In this document: piece after piece, positions 9,110 through 16,309 of the stretch
Layout of the letters: each line of letters opens with the position of its first letter
Position numbering within the stretch: position 1 is the stretch's first letter
Source: Desulfosporosinus lacus DSM 15449
GTDB taxonomy: Bacteria; Bacillota; Desulfitobacteriia; Desulfitobacteriales; Desulfitobacteriaceae
Reading direction: 5' to 3'
NCBI RefSeq assembly: GCF_900129935.1
Contig: NZ_FQXJ01000003.1
Span: 186,001 to 250,000 of the forward strand
Length of the DNA: 64,000 nucleotides
Notes under the pieces: model-generated
Database searches by the model: none
What the model was told of the DNA's origin: nothing
What the model saw: only the letters and a program-made list of their open reading frames with translations
Translations under genes and position numbers: made by a program

Positions 9110-9163
9110 TGAATAATATGCTCCGCGAGAGCCACCGATTGGTGGCTCTGCCACACCGAAATA
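9110..9163. repeat. Dispersed palindromic repeat, copy 1 (split by the IS)
   Basis: It begins TGAATAATATGCTC, contains GAGAGCCACC...GGTGGCTC as a hairpin, and would end CACCGAAATATTCA, but the IS3 element is inserted within the last block. The same end is intact in copy 3 at 11013-11026. Confidence 0.6.
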
Positions 9164-9401
9164 TGAACTGACCCCCAAAATTTAGACAAAATAGTTCAGG
9201 TAGGGCTTCGCCCTAGAGTTTATCGCTTTAGTTCTCCTCAAAGGAAATAATGAGGGACGAAACTAAAATCCGTCCCTGCATTTCCCCAGGCAGAACCAAT
9301 TTGGCGCTCAGGTTGCTCTCCAGCATTGCCCTATCCTCCGATAATTGGCAAGAGCCAATCATAGTCTAACCAATGTACGTTTGTTCCCATTCTTTTATCC
9401 A

Positions 9402-10270
9402 TTACGCAGTTTCCTGTAACAATCTGTATTCTATTGGACTCATATAGTTAAGCTTTTTCTTTATTCTTTTGTGATTATAATACTCTAGGTACGCATGAAG
9501 TTCCTGAACAAAATGTTCCACGGACTCAAATTCCTGGTTATAAAGTAATTCAGATTTTAGGTGGCCAAAGAAGTTTTCCACTACAGCATTATCTAAACAT
9601 GTAGCCTTTCGCGACATACTCTGGTGGATTCCTTTCCCCACCAAAGCCTCTTGATAGGCTGCCATGCGGTATTGCCATCCTTGATCTGAATGTAGTATCA
9701 GACCGGTATTGTCAGGTATCTTTTTAAAGGCCCGATCTAACATTCCCATAACCTGTGAAAATCGAGGATGATTTGAAATGTCGTAGCTGATAATTTCTCC
9801 ATTATACAGATCCAATATAGGAGATAAATATATCTTCTGGCCATAGAGATGAAACTCTGTAATATCAGTAACCCACTTTTCATTGGGTTTTGCTGCTTGA
9901 AATTCGCGGTTTAACAGGTTTGGGGCAACTTTTCCTACATCACCCCGATACGAGTTGTATTTTTTTATTCGTACAAAGCAATGCAGGTTTAATTCTTTCA
10001 TTAGTCTCATCACCGTTTTATGATTGATGACTAAACCTTTTTTCTTTAGCTCAGCAGTTATCCGACGATAACCATAACGCCCCTTGTTATCAGTAAATAT
10101 CTGCTTCATTACAGGGCGAATCGCAGCATACTTGTCCAGTTTGCATTGGGATTTAGTGTAATAGTAATATGTGCTTCGAGGAATACCCGCTATTTTTACC
10201 AGCTCATTAACTTTATATTTACGCCTTAGCTCGTGTACTATTTGAGCTTTATCCTTGTTCGTGACTTTTC
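9402..10270 (-). CDS. IS3-family transposase OrfB (DDE domain), made by -1 frameshift
   Basis: The catalytic part of the transposase. From the first ATG (10109) it is 235 residues, but the frame is open to the slip site at 10271-10277, and the HTH_21-like region ELRRKYKVNELVKIAG, IPRSTYYYFTKSQ lies upstream of that ATG. DDE residues: D in EKWVTDITEF, D in ILHSDQGWQY, E in DNAVVENFFGHLK. It is expected to be made as an OrfAB fusion. It differs from copy 2 at a handful of residues only. Complete and probably active. Confidence 0.85.
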
Positions 10271-10657
10271 CTTTTTCCGGACTAAGGCGTTTAATTTTTT
10301 TAGATACTCATTCTCCATTCGTAACACGTTGAGTTCATTTTGAATTTCATCAGGTAATGAGGATTCGTCCACCTTGGGATGCTTTGACCTCCGTGGTGTT
10401 ACTAGGGTTTTATGATCTAAGATTTGAATGGGTGGAATTTCATCAATCAACGTACTTTTATGTTTTGAAACATCGGAGTTAAAATAATCCTTACCTTTTT
10501 CGAGATACAAACGTATCCAGGTTTGAACCATCTTATGAGTTACACCATATTTTCGTGCGGTCTCTCTTTGACCCATATGATTGGTTAGCACTTCTTCAAC
10601 TGCACTTAGTTTGAAGTCTCCAGAGTAGTGCTTCAGTTTTTGACCCTTGATAACCAT
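10238..10657 (-). CDS. IS3-family transposase OrfA (HTH protein)
   Basis: 139 residues, ATG with AAGGGG upstream. It has an N-terminal helix-turn-helix (KLSAVEEVLTNHMG, then ARKYGVTHKMVQTWIRLY) that binds the IS ends, and a C-terminal coiled coil (LPDEIQNELNVLRMENEYLK). Near its end, CGG AAA AAG in frame gives G-AAA-AAG (10277 to 10271 on the minus strand), a slippery heptamer for -1 frameshifting into OrfB. Confidence 0.85.
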   Translation of the reverse strand: MVIKGQKLKHYSGDFKLSAVEEVLTNHMGQRETARKYGVTHKMVQTWIRLYLEKGKDYFNSDVSKHKSTLIDEIPPIQILDHKTLVTPRRSKHPKVDESSLPDEIQNELNVLRMENEYLKKLNALVRKKEKSRTRIKLK

Positions 10658-10743
10658 CTTGAAACCCCTTTCATAAACAAAATGATTATATCATAATGTC
10701 CAATATTTGGGGTTCAGTTCAAATATTCATATACCATTGTCAT

Positions 10744-10819
10744 TGAATATGCTCCGTGAGAGCCATCAAATGTGGCTCAGCCAAGAGCGTATCGGGGGGG
10801 CTGTCACGTCGAATATTCA
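10744..10819. repeat. Dispersed palindromic repeat, copy 2
   Basis: TGAATATGCTCCGTGAGAGCC at the start (shared with copy 1 apart from small changes), TGTGGCTCAGCC in the arm, and GTCGAATATTCA at the end. The terminal TGAATA/TATTCA are inverted. Confidence 0.5.
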
Positions 10820-10968
10820 GTCATGTCTAGGTTAATAATGGGCGAATAAGTGTGAAATAAATCTGGATATTTGTCCAAAATCCATTTGCTCAGACACAGG
10901 ATGGATAGAGACTGCATACCAATCAATCGTATGTCTCCCTAATCAAATTACTGTAAGGATTGAAGGAG

Positions 10969-11026
10969 TGAATAATTGTGGCTCAGTACTAAGCGTATTG
11001 GTGGTGCTACCGCACCGAAATATTCA
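10969..11026. repeat. Dispersed palindromic repeat, copy 3
   Basis: It starts TGAATAATTGTGGCTC, holds GGTGGTGCTACC and ends CACCGAAATATTCA. Together with copies 1 and 2 it fills most of the gap between the IS and rsgI. Confidence 0.5.
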
Positions 11027-11105
11027 AAGGAGAGAAAGGGGATGGGATTTTTGGTACTCCAGAAGAGGTCATGCTTAAGTTGATTCTATCAAAGGCGTCA
11101 GTGCT

Positions 11106-12137
11106 TTAACGCATCATTTGATGTTCTCCTGAGCCTTCTGAACTGTCTAAGTTACCTTGCATGGGTGTTGGTATAGATTCTAAAGCCTCACCGCTCTCAT
11201 GTTGGCTGCCAGGCATAGTGTATCCGGAAGATGTTGACTCATCAGCTTTGTTGGGTAAGGATTGATTTGATCCAGACTCGGAGGAATCAGTGGGGGTACT
11301 TTCACCCGTCATCGAATTACCCATTGAGTTGGAATTTTCTTCATGCATCCCGTTTGGAGGGGATATAATCATGCTTTCTTTAGGGAAAAGTGACAGTAAG
11401 GTCGTATTTGCCTCGGCCAACATATGATGGGTATCCTTCGAATTAGAACCATCCGTAGTGACAATCAATCCCTTTTCCTGAATTCGCTTATAAATTTGAT
11501 AATGATTGACACTCATACCAAGGCTTTGAGCTGCGTTACGGGTAATTTCATCTGCCTTAATAACCATCATGTTAGCAGAGATGCTTTCATTACGCATATG
11601 GCGCTCGATGGATTCTCGGAGTTTACCCTGATCGATAACATCGACTGGTTGGTCATCCAGCGGGATAATACTTGTCAGGATCAAGGGGTTAGCTTGATTA
11701 AAGACACCTTGTTGATGCGCTCTATCGATGATCAAGTCTACAGCAGTATAGAGGTCCATCCCTTGAAGCTGTTGATTGGCGGGTGAATCTCCGGACCTTT
11801 GCGTTACATCAATTGCCTTAAGAACTTTAGCATCACGGTTAATTAATAATTCTATGCTAGAGTCCATATCGATCACAACAGCAGCCACAGCCGTATTAGG
11901 CCCAGAGATAAAGTTGAAAACACTTAGCGACAAGGCGAGTAGCAGGATAGCAGCCACAGAACCAAATTTGAGGAGTCGATGTCTTAAAGGTTTAGGCTCA
12001 GGTAGCTCGATTTCAAGGACCTGTCCGAGAGTAGGAGCGCCCTTAGGCGTTTTAATTTCTAGATAGTCACCGCTTTCAGTGTAAAGAATGGTGACTTTTT
12101 TTGATGTCTTCATGACAATGCCCGATGTCTTTTTCAT
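11106..12137 (-). CDS. rsgI: RsgI-family anti-sigma factor
   Basis: 343 residues, ATG 12137, four bases after the sigI stop, so one operon. Residues 5-48 form the RsgI N-terminal sigma-binding domain (GIVMKTSKKVTILYTESGDY), residues 56-77 a membrane helix, 83-225 the extracellular domain with VVIDMDSSIELLINRD, and from about 240 a disordered Ser/Asn/Gly/Met tail ending HQMMR. RsgI binds SigI at the membrane and releases it on envelope stress. In studied RsgI proteins the juxtamembrane DxNPSxE block self-cleaves between Asn and Pro; here residues 90-96 read DMDSSIE, without N-P. The tail has no carbohydrate-binding domain. Confidence 0.85.
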   Translation of the reverse strand: MKKTSGIVMKTSKKVTILYTESGDYLEIKTPKGAPTLGQVLEIELPEPKPLRHRLLKFGSVAAILLLALSLSVFNFISGPNTAVAAVVIDMDSSIELLINRDAKVLKAIDVTQRSGDSPANQQLQGMDLYTAVDLIIDRAHQQGVFNQANPLILTSIIPLDDQPVDVIDQGKLRESIERHMRNESISANMMVIKADEITRNAAQSLGMSVNHYQIYKRIQEKGLIVTTDGSNSKDTHHMLAEANTTLLSLFPKESMIISPPNGMHEENSNSMGNSMTGESTPTDSSESGSNQSLPNKADESTSSGYTMPGSQHESGEALESIPTPMQGNLDSSEGSGEHQMMR

Positions 12138-12141
12138 TAAG

Positions 12142-12870
12142 CTAACCCCTCTCTTGGACGATAGAGTCCATCTGTGTAAAACCTTTCAAAGACTCGAATT
12201 CTGGGTCTGATAGGATTAGAGTGGTTGCGATGAGATATTTTCTACCCCTTTCTAGAACCTTTCGCTTCACGCCGGTAAGGAGTTCTAACTCTTTAAGCGG
12301 TAAAAGCCTTGTTTTAGTCAGGTGTTTTAATAAATTTGAGTGTTCACAAAGTTCTTGGGCGACTCTCCAGAGAGTTGCCTTACTGTCTTTATGTTTTGGG
12401 GAAGCTTCAACTAAGTCTTCGAATATTATCCCATACTCGGCTAGTACGGTGGTATAGCTTTTCACCGTTTCAGCAAAATCACTTTTTTGTTCATCCTCTT
12501 TATAGTGTTTAAACGAGGCGGCTGATTCATAATCATAGAGATCATCTTTGTCAGGCTCCATCGGGGTAAGCGAGAGCACTTGATGTTTAGACTCTTTGCG
12601 AAAGTAGTCAATCAACCGTCTCGTAATCACCGTTTTAGCAAAACCATAGAAAGACGCCCGATCGTCAGGGTTAAAACTGTCGATCGCTTCATTAAAAGCA
12701 ACTAACGCGATGCTTAGCTCCTCATCATGTCCCCAGGTGAGATAGCGTTTACAGAGGGTGGAGCTGATCTTGATCATAAATGGTTTGTGATTTTGTATAA
12801 ACTCTTCTCTAGACAGTTCGTTTCCTTTTTTAGCAAGTAGTAAAGTTTGCTGAATCGTTACTTCTGGCAC
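12142..12870 (-). CDS. sigI: RNA polymerase sigma factor SigI
   Basis: 242 residues, ATG 12870 with GGAGGGG nine bases before. The region 2 helices are clear (FIQNHKPFMIKISSTLCKRY, then DEELSIALVAFNEAIDSF and FYGFAKTVITRRLIDYFRK), and the C-terminal SigI-type DNA-binding part has ELELLTGVKRKVLERGRKYL. SigI factors answer heat, cell-wall or polysaccharide signals through RsgI, encoded next. The promoter resembles SigI's own, suggesting autoregulation. A decayed second copy of the gene's ends lies at 13989-14230. Confidence 0.9.
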   Translation of the reverse strand: MPEVTIQQTLLLAKKGNELSREEFIQNHKPFMIKISSTLCKRYLTWGHDEELSIALVAFNEAIDSFNPDDRASFYGFAKTVITRRLIDYFRKESKHQVLSLTPMEPDKDDLYDYESAASFKHYKEDEQKSDFAETVKSYTTVLAEYGIIFEDLVEASPKHKDSKATLWRVAQELCEHSNLLKHLTKTRLLPLKELELLTGVKRKVLERGRKYLIATTLILSDPEFESLKGFTQMDSIVQERG

Positions 12871-12897
12871 TTCAACCCCTCCACTTAATAGATTAAC

Positions 12898-12926
12898 TTC
12901 GTATATGTAACTGAAATTTGGGGGGT
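12898..12926 (-). promoter_or_regulatory. Probable SigI-type promoter of sigI-rsgI
   Basis: Reading the minus strand: ACCCCCC (12926 to 12920), 18 bases, then CGAA (12901 to 12898), 27 bases before the sigI start. ACCCCC and CGAA match the -35 and -10 reported for SigI promoters. The same two blocks recur, weaker (ACCCCC, then CGAG), in the sigI remnant near 14200. Confidence 0.5.
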
Positions 12927-13119
12927 ACCCGGTGAAAAAAGCTGCTAAAAAACTTAATCCTTAACACTTTAAGAAATGGCTGGAACAAGCAAGCATAATA
13001 TTTCTAACCAGTGCTGATCAGCTAGGCTTAAAAACTAGATCAAGCAGCTAGACTGGGATGGGACATGAGTAGACTGGTAAGATGAATCTTAGTGAAGCTG
13101 GCATTATTCTTTTTGATTA

Positions 13120-13262
13120 GGATAAAATAAGGCTCAGACCATTAGGGTCTAAGCCTTTAGACGTCTTGCTGAGTTTAAAATCTAGTTAATCTCCAAGGAC
13201 CTCTAGCGCTAATTAGTTTTCTTCTATAACAGAGCGTTTCTTTTTTACAAGTTGACCTACTA
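13120..13262 (-). ncRNA. Candidate small RNA with its own promoter and terminator
   Basis: A four-repeat TTCAYA promoter ends at 13267. About 105 bases later comes a strong hairpin, AAGGCTTAGACC (13157 to 13146) paired with GGTCTGAGCCTT (13140 to 13129), then ATTTTATCC. No start codon with a ribosome site lies between them in any minus-strand frame. This gives a transcript of about 130-140 bases without a gene. Existence is inferred from promoter and terminator only. Confidence 0.45.
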
Positions 13263-13266
13263 ACTC

Positions 13267-13320
13267 AAGGTAGCATTTATATATGAAGTTCCTATGAAAA
13301 ACTTATGAATTTCTTGTGAA
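13267..13320 (-). promoter_or_regulatory. TTCAYA promoter, site 1 (four repeats)
   Basis: On the minus strand repeats begin at 13320 (TTCACA), 13309 (TTCATA), 13298 (TTCATA) and 13287 (TTCATA), exactly 11 bp apart. TACCTT, 15 bases after the last repeat start (13272 to 13267), fits TAnnnT. It points at the candidate small RNA. Confidence 0.65.
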
Positions 13321-13361
13321 TAGAGAATTAGGAAAATTGGTCTAATTTGACTGATCCCTCC

Positions 13362-13769
13362 TCAAACTAAGTTTGCGGGTATGAGCTCAAAATCAGCAAG
13401 CCATCTGTGGTACATTCCATTCTCCATTCTTAAATCATAAAAAAGAGTCTGTGGAATAACCTTAACCACTTTGACAATCATACCCTTATGAATCATATGA
13501 GGATGCCCTTGATCATTTAATATCCTGACAAACACCCCCTTCTGATGGATTCCATTACAATTAGGGTTAGAATTAACGGCCTCCAACTCAGACCAAGCAA
13601 ACCACCGATGGAGTTCCCCATTAGGTAATTGAACTGCATAAAGCCCCTCTACTTTCGGTGAAACTATAGTCGCTTTAGTTCCGCTTTGAATCTCCGGTGG
13701 ATGAATTGCGAGGGATACAACTTTATCACCTGGCTTAAATCCAGGATACCCCATGTATCTGTTGACCAA
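13362..13769 (-). CDS. Hypothetical protein with duplicated SH3/KOW-like motif
   Basis: 135 residues from TTG 13769, which lies nine bases after AAGGAG; an in-frame TTG at 13778 touches the ribosome site and is less likely. The sequence holds two related halves: GTKATIVSPKVEGLYAVQL, then NGELHRWFAWSELEAV; and GMIVKVVKVIPQTLFYDLRM, then NGMYHRWLADFELIPA. NGxxHRWxxxxEL is the shared core. Small beta barrels of this type bind nucleic acid or proteins; no function is claimed. Located between the candidate small RNA and the sigI remnant, monocistronic. Confidence 0.6.
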   Translation of the reverse strand: MVNRYMGYPGFKPGDKVVSLAIHPPEIQSGTKATIVSPKVEGLYAVQLPNGELHRWFAWSELEAVNSNPNCNGIHQKGVFVRILNDQGHPHMIHKGMIVKVVKVIPQTLFYDLRMENGMYHRWLADFELIPANLV

Positions 13770-13920
13770 TATAATCAACTCCTTGCGTTTAATTTACTAT
13801 ATTTTACTGAGTCATAATCATTCTGTTACTTATCACTCAATAATAAAAACGGGCGGAGGATAGTGTCTTAAGTTGTTAATTATACATTAAGAGCCTATCT
13901 AAAGTGGGTAGCTTGATTTG

Positions 13921-13940
13921 CTTTCTTTCTTTCTTTCTTT
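13921..13940 (+). repeat. (CTTT)5 microsatellite
   Basis: Five perfect CTTT units in the gap between the SH3-like gene and the sigI remnant, followed by TTGGGG. No gene spans it. Confidence 0.6.
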
Positions 13941-13988
13941 TGGGGTTACCTTAGATGTTTTTCAGGGCAGCCCTTTTTTTAGTGCGCG

Positions 13989-14230
13989 AACCCCTCTCTT
14001 GACGATAGAAGCACCTCATCATGTCCCTAGGTGAGAGATCGTTTACAGAGGTTGGAGCTGACCTTGTATTATTAACGGTTTGTGATTTTGTATAAACTCT
14101 CTCTAGAAAGTCCATTTCCTTTTTTTGGCTAGTATCGAAAATTGCTCAATCATTAATTCTGGCAATTCAAACCCTCCATTTAATAGATTACTCTCGTATT
14201 ATCTGAATTTAAGGGGGTACCAGAAAAAAG
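13989..14230 (-). pseudogene. Decayed duplicate of sigI ends and promoter
   Basis: AACCCCTCTCTTGACGATAG at 13989 matches the 3' end of sigI. Then the text jumps to a match of the sigI front: CTCATCATGTCCCTAGGTGA, GGTTTGTGATTTTGTATAAA, and the upstream TTTAATAGATTA and GGGGGTAC. About 530 bases of the middle are missing and there are several frame-breaking changes. Thus an extra sigI copy once stood here and shrank. Confidence 0.75.
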
Positions 14231-14255
14231 TAGGTTAAGAAAATTCTTAACCTAC
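14230..14255. terminator. 26-bp palindrome between sigI remnant and Met-rich gene
   Basis: GTAGGTTAAGAA (14230-14241) and TTCTTAACCTAC (14244-14255) are perfect inverted arms with two bases between. It could be a terminator stem or a regulator site; there is no T run on either side. Confidence 0.4.
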
Positions 14256-14389
14256 CCCTCGAAAATGCAACAGGTGTACGAATACTTTGGCGACACAGGA
14301 GGTGACAGTCAGACAATAATCTCAAACTTGTATTAGAATCGGAGAAAGCAAACACTTAAAAAACTTAGTTTGAAAGGATTGAATGAATT

Positions 14390-14866
14390 ATGAAAAAGAG
14401 AGCTCTAATGGTTTCATTATCAATGGCTATGGTACTGGGAGTGGCTGGGGTCGTAACCGCTGCAACAAGTGATAACAATACCACGGACCTGCAACCAATG
14501 ACGCCAAATACTCAAACCTATATGGATAACAAGGATGTCACAAGCACAGAAGTTGAGCAGGTCGAAACCGCTCAACCTACTCAAATAGTTCCAGATAAAA
14601 CAGATATCTCCGATCAAATGAGGAATTCTAACGTGTCCATGACTGATCAGATGGAAAACCTGCCAGCGAATACTCAAATGCAAGATATGTCAGTAAATAC
14701 TCAGATGCAGACTATGCCGATGAACACTCAAATGAATGACCAGATGAGAGATTCCCAACATATACAAGAAATGGCTGAAACGAACCACCAGGACAATTCC
14801 AAATCTTCTCAGCAGTCAGTCCAACAATCAAGCGACAAGACTATGATGGGATCTATGAGAAGATAA
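14390..14866 (+). CDS. Secreted Met/Gln-rich protein
   Basis: 158 residues, ATG 14390, GAAAGGA upstream. It has a clear signal peptide: MKKRA, hydrophobic to VVTAATS, cleavage near residue 25. The mature part is disordered, rich in Gln, Asn, Ser and Met (16 Met), with repeats of the type NTQMQDMS, NTQMQTMPM, NTQMNDQM, and it ends MMGSMRR. There is no Cys, and His is rare. Spaced Met residues bind Cu(I) or Ag(I) in periplasmic copper proteins, so a copper-buffering role is possible; this is inferred from composition and the copper genes downstream. No TTCAYA site precedes it. A strong terminator follows. Confidence 0.6.
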   Translation: MKKRALMVSLSMAMVLGVAGVVTAATSDNNTTDLQPMTPNTQTYMDNKDVTSTEVEQVETAQPTQIVPDKTDISDQMRNSNVSMTDQMENLPANTQMQDMSVNTQMQTMPMNTQMNDQMRDSQHIQEMAETNHQDNSKSSQQSVQQSSDKTMMGSMRR

Positions 14867-14899
14867 ATCCCTGAACGTGGCATACCCGAGCTTAGAATA

Positions 14900-14938
14900 T
14901 TAAAGGCTCAGACCATAAATATGGGTCTGAGCCTTTAA
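14900..14938 (+). terminator. Terminator, GGCTCAGACC family
   Basis: TTAAAGGCTCAGACC (14900-14914) and GGTCTGAGCCTTTAA (14924-14938) make a perfect 15-bp stem. The same stem text recurs at 13129-13157 and 27442-27470. The rest of the gap to 15152 shows nothing clear. Confidence 0.8.
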
Positions 14939-15152
14939 TCATTTCTTCAAGCCTGTAAATTCATAGAAGTCTTCTTGGCCCGATTAGTTAATCGTATACG
15001 CCATCAAGGAGAACTATCAAAAATTTAACATTGTGAAAGTAACTTAAAAGAAAAAGGCCCATGGGCTGCCTCAATGCAATTATTGCGTTCTAACGGGTGA
15101 ATAAAGGCATAAGATAGAGTTTACAGCCAATGGACCTTAAGTAGGTATTGGT

Positions 15153-15368
15153 TTATTTGGTAATTAAATCATTATTCATGCTTAATTCATTGCAAATCGG
15201 TTTCTGGGCACACTGAGATACGCCTTGATCCATTTTTTGAGCACATTGTGCTACAGCTTGACCACCCTTAGTTGTAGCCATTTGGGAAACTGCTGTTGAT
15301 GCAAAAGCGACGTTGGAGAAAGCCATAATCATAAATCCAGTTGTAATTATTGTGAAAATCTTTTTCAT
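15153..15368 (-). CDS. Small secreted Cys-containing protein
   Basis: 71 residues from ATG 15368, with GGAGG ten bases before. The signal peptide runs MKKIFTIITTGFMIMAF to NVAFAS, with cleavage near residue 24. The mature 47 residues contain QCAQKMDQGVSQCAQKPICN: three Cys, with QCAQK given twice. Three Cys and several Met could bind metal. It is preceded by a full TTCAYA promoter, so it belongs with the envelope/metal genes of this region. Family not recognised. Confidence 0.65.
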   Translation of the reverse strand: MKKIFTIITTGFMIMAFSNVAFASTAVSQMATTKGGQAVAQCAQKMDQGVSQCAQKPICNELSMNNDLITK

Positions 15369-15410
15369 TATTATTACCTCCATCTTTTTCTTGGGACAAG
15401 TTCTAAATGA

Positions 15411-15464
15411 ACTATAACGAATTAAAATGAAAAACTCATGTATAAGTTGTGAATAACTTATGAA
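15411..15464 (-). promoter_or_regulatory. TTCAYA promoter, site 2 (four repeats)
   Basis: On the minus strand, repeats begin at 15464 (TTCATA), 15453 (TTCACA), 15442 (TACATG, weak) and 15431 (TTCATT), 11 bp apart. TATAGT lies at 15416 to 15411, 15 bases after the last start. It drives the small Cys protein. Confidence 0.7.
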
Positions 15465-15579
15465 CATAACAAGTGAGCATGGTTTTTTTGAAAGAGAACT
15501 GCATCCTACATAATTGACAATGTATTCAGAGATAATATGTTGGAGTTTAATAATATAATTGAAGGAGGGATTTATTTAT

Positions 15580-15840
15580 ATGATGGGTGGTTGGGGCTAT
15601 GGGGGGTATGGAAGTGGCGGCTATGGGATGATGGGGATGGCGGGATTTGGAATGCACCTCATCTTCTGGATTGGGATTATTTTGCTGGGAATCTATATTT
15701 TTCGGCGTACTGATTCGCACAATCATACTGGAGGGCAAAGTAAATATAGTGGAATGGACATCTTGCGTGAACGATATGCGCGTGGTGAAATAGATTCGAC
15801 AGAGTATCAGAGCCGAAAAAAGGATCTAGAGGGTAAATGA
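15580..15840 (+). CDS. Small membrane protein with SHOCT domain
   Basis: 86 residues from ATG 15580 (ATG 15583 also possible), eleven bases after GAAGGAGGG. Residues 1-25 are Gly/Tyr/Met-rich (GYGGYGSGGYGMMGMAGFGM), then one membrane helix (HLIFWIGIILLGIYIF) and a C-terminal SHOCT motif (DILRERYARGEIDSTEY). SHOCT is a short helical oligomerisation module. The Met/Gly front resembles the repeat of the protein at 23682, both next to copper genes. Upstream TTGACA at about 15515 and TAATAT may form its promoter; a hairpin at 15855-15888 ends it. Confidence 0.7.
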   Translation: MMGGWGYGGYGSGGYGMMGMAGFGMHLIFWIGIILLGIYIFRRTDSHNHTGGQSKYSGMDILRERYARGEIDSTEYQSRKKDLEGK

Positions 15841-15854
15841 ACAGAAGACAATAA

Positions 15855-15888
15855 AAAGCGACTGAGGATTTTTAACCTTAGCCGCTTT
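15855..15888 (+). terminator. Terminator after the SHOCT gene
   Basis: AAAGCGACTGAGG (15855-15867) pairs with CCTTAGCCGCTTT (15876-15888) with two mismatches; AATATG follows. Confidence 0.55.
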
Positions 15889-15999
15889 AATATGAATTAT
15901 AACTAACTAATGGCATAAGTTATGAGATTTATTATTCATATAATCATTTCGGTTAGATCATAATACTAGTGAATTTAAAACAAAGGAGGAGTTCTAACT

Positions 16000-16173
16000 A
16001 TGACTGGACACGCTAAAAAAATGTCTCAACCTAACGGTGGGATCAAATGTGTCGTAAACACATGCCATTATTATGGCTCAGGGGATCATTGCTATGCAGA
16101 TAAAATCGAAGTTCAATCTCCAAATGCAACGAGCACTGAAATGACTGACTGTGAAACTTTTCTCCCCGAGTAA
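16000..16173 (+). CDS. DUF1540-type small Cys protein
   Basis: 57 residues from ATG 16000, nine bases after AAAGGAGGA. The text has the DUF1540 pattern: IKCVVNTCHYYGSGDHCYAD, then KIEVQSPNA, then DCETF; four Cys placed as C-x5-C-x8-C plus a late C, likely a metal site. Such proteins are common in clostridia, often in two copies, with unknown role. No signal peptide. The upstream text has one degenerate TTCATA and a possible TAATAC -10, but not the full repeat array. Confidence 0.75.
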   Translation: MTGHAKKMSQPNGGIKCVVNTCHYYGSGDHCYADKIEVQSPNATSTEMTDCETFLPE

Positions 16174-16254
16174 TTAATGGAGCGAAAGAGTCACCCGTTG
16201 GATCAACGGCTCTCAGCTCAGGTAAGTTTATAAAGACAAACATTATCATTAACG

Positions 16255-16286
16255 AAGGGCCAGCCTTACAATTATCGCTGGCCCTT
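16255..16286. terminator. Bidirectional terminator
   Basis: AAGGGCCAGC (16255-16264) and GCTGGCCCTT (16277-16286), followed by TTCTC. It lies between convergent genes and can serve both. Confidence 0.75.
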
Positions 16287-16309
16287 TTCTCAATGCGTGC
16301 TAAATATAC

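Larger units (their letters stand above)
9164..10721 (-). mobile_element. IS3-family insertion sequence, intact copy 1
   Basis: 1558 bp. The ends are imperfect inverted repeats: TGAACTGACCCCCAAAATTT at 9164 and, read inward from 10721, TGAACTGAACCCCAAATATT. AATA is present on both sides (9160-9163 and 10722-10725), a 4-bp target duplication. It carries orfA and orfB in overlapping frames. The hairpin TAGGGCTTCGCCCTA lies in the orfB-distal end. A near-identical copy in opposite orientation lies at 59898-61443. Confidence 0.9.

Noticed and set aside
15912-15975. TTCAYA site before the DUF1540 gene
   Set aside because: Only one good repeat; the possible TAATAC is in place only if a very poor repeat is allowed.
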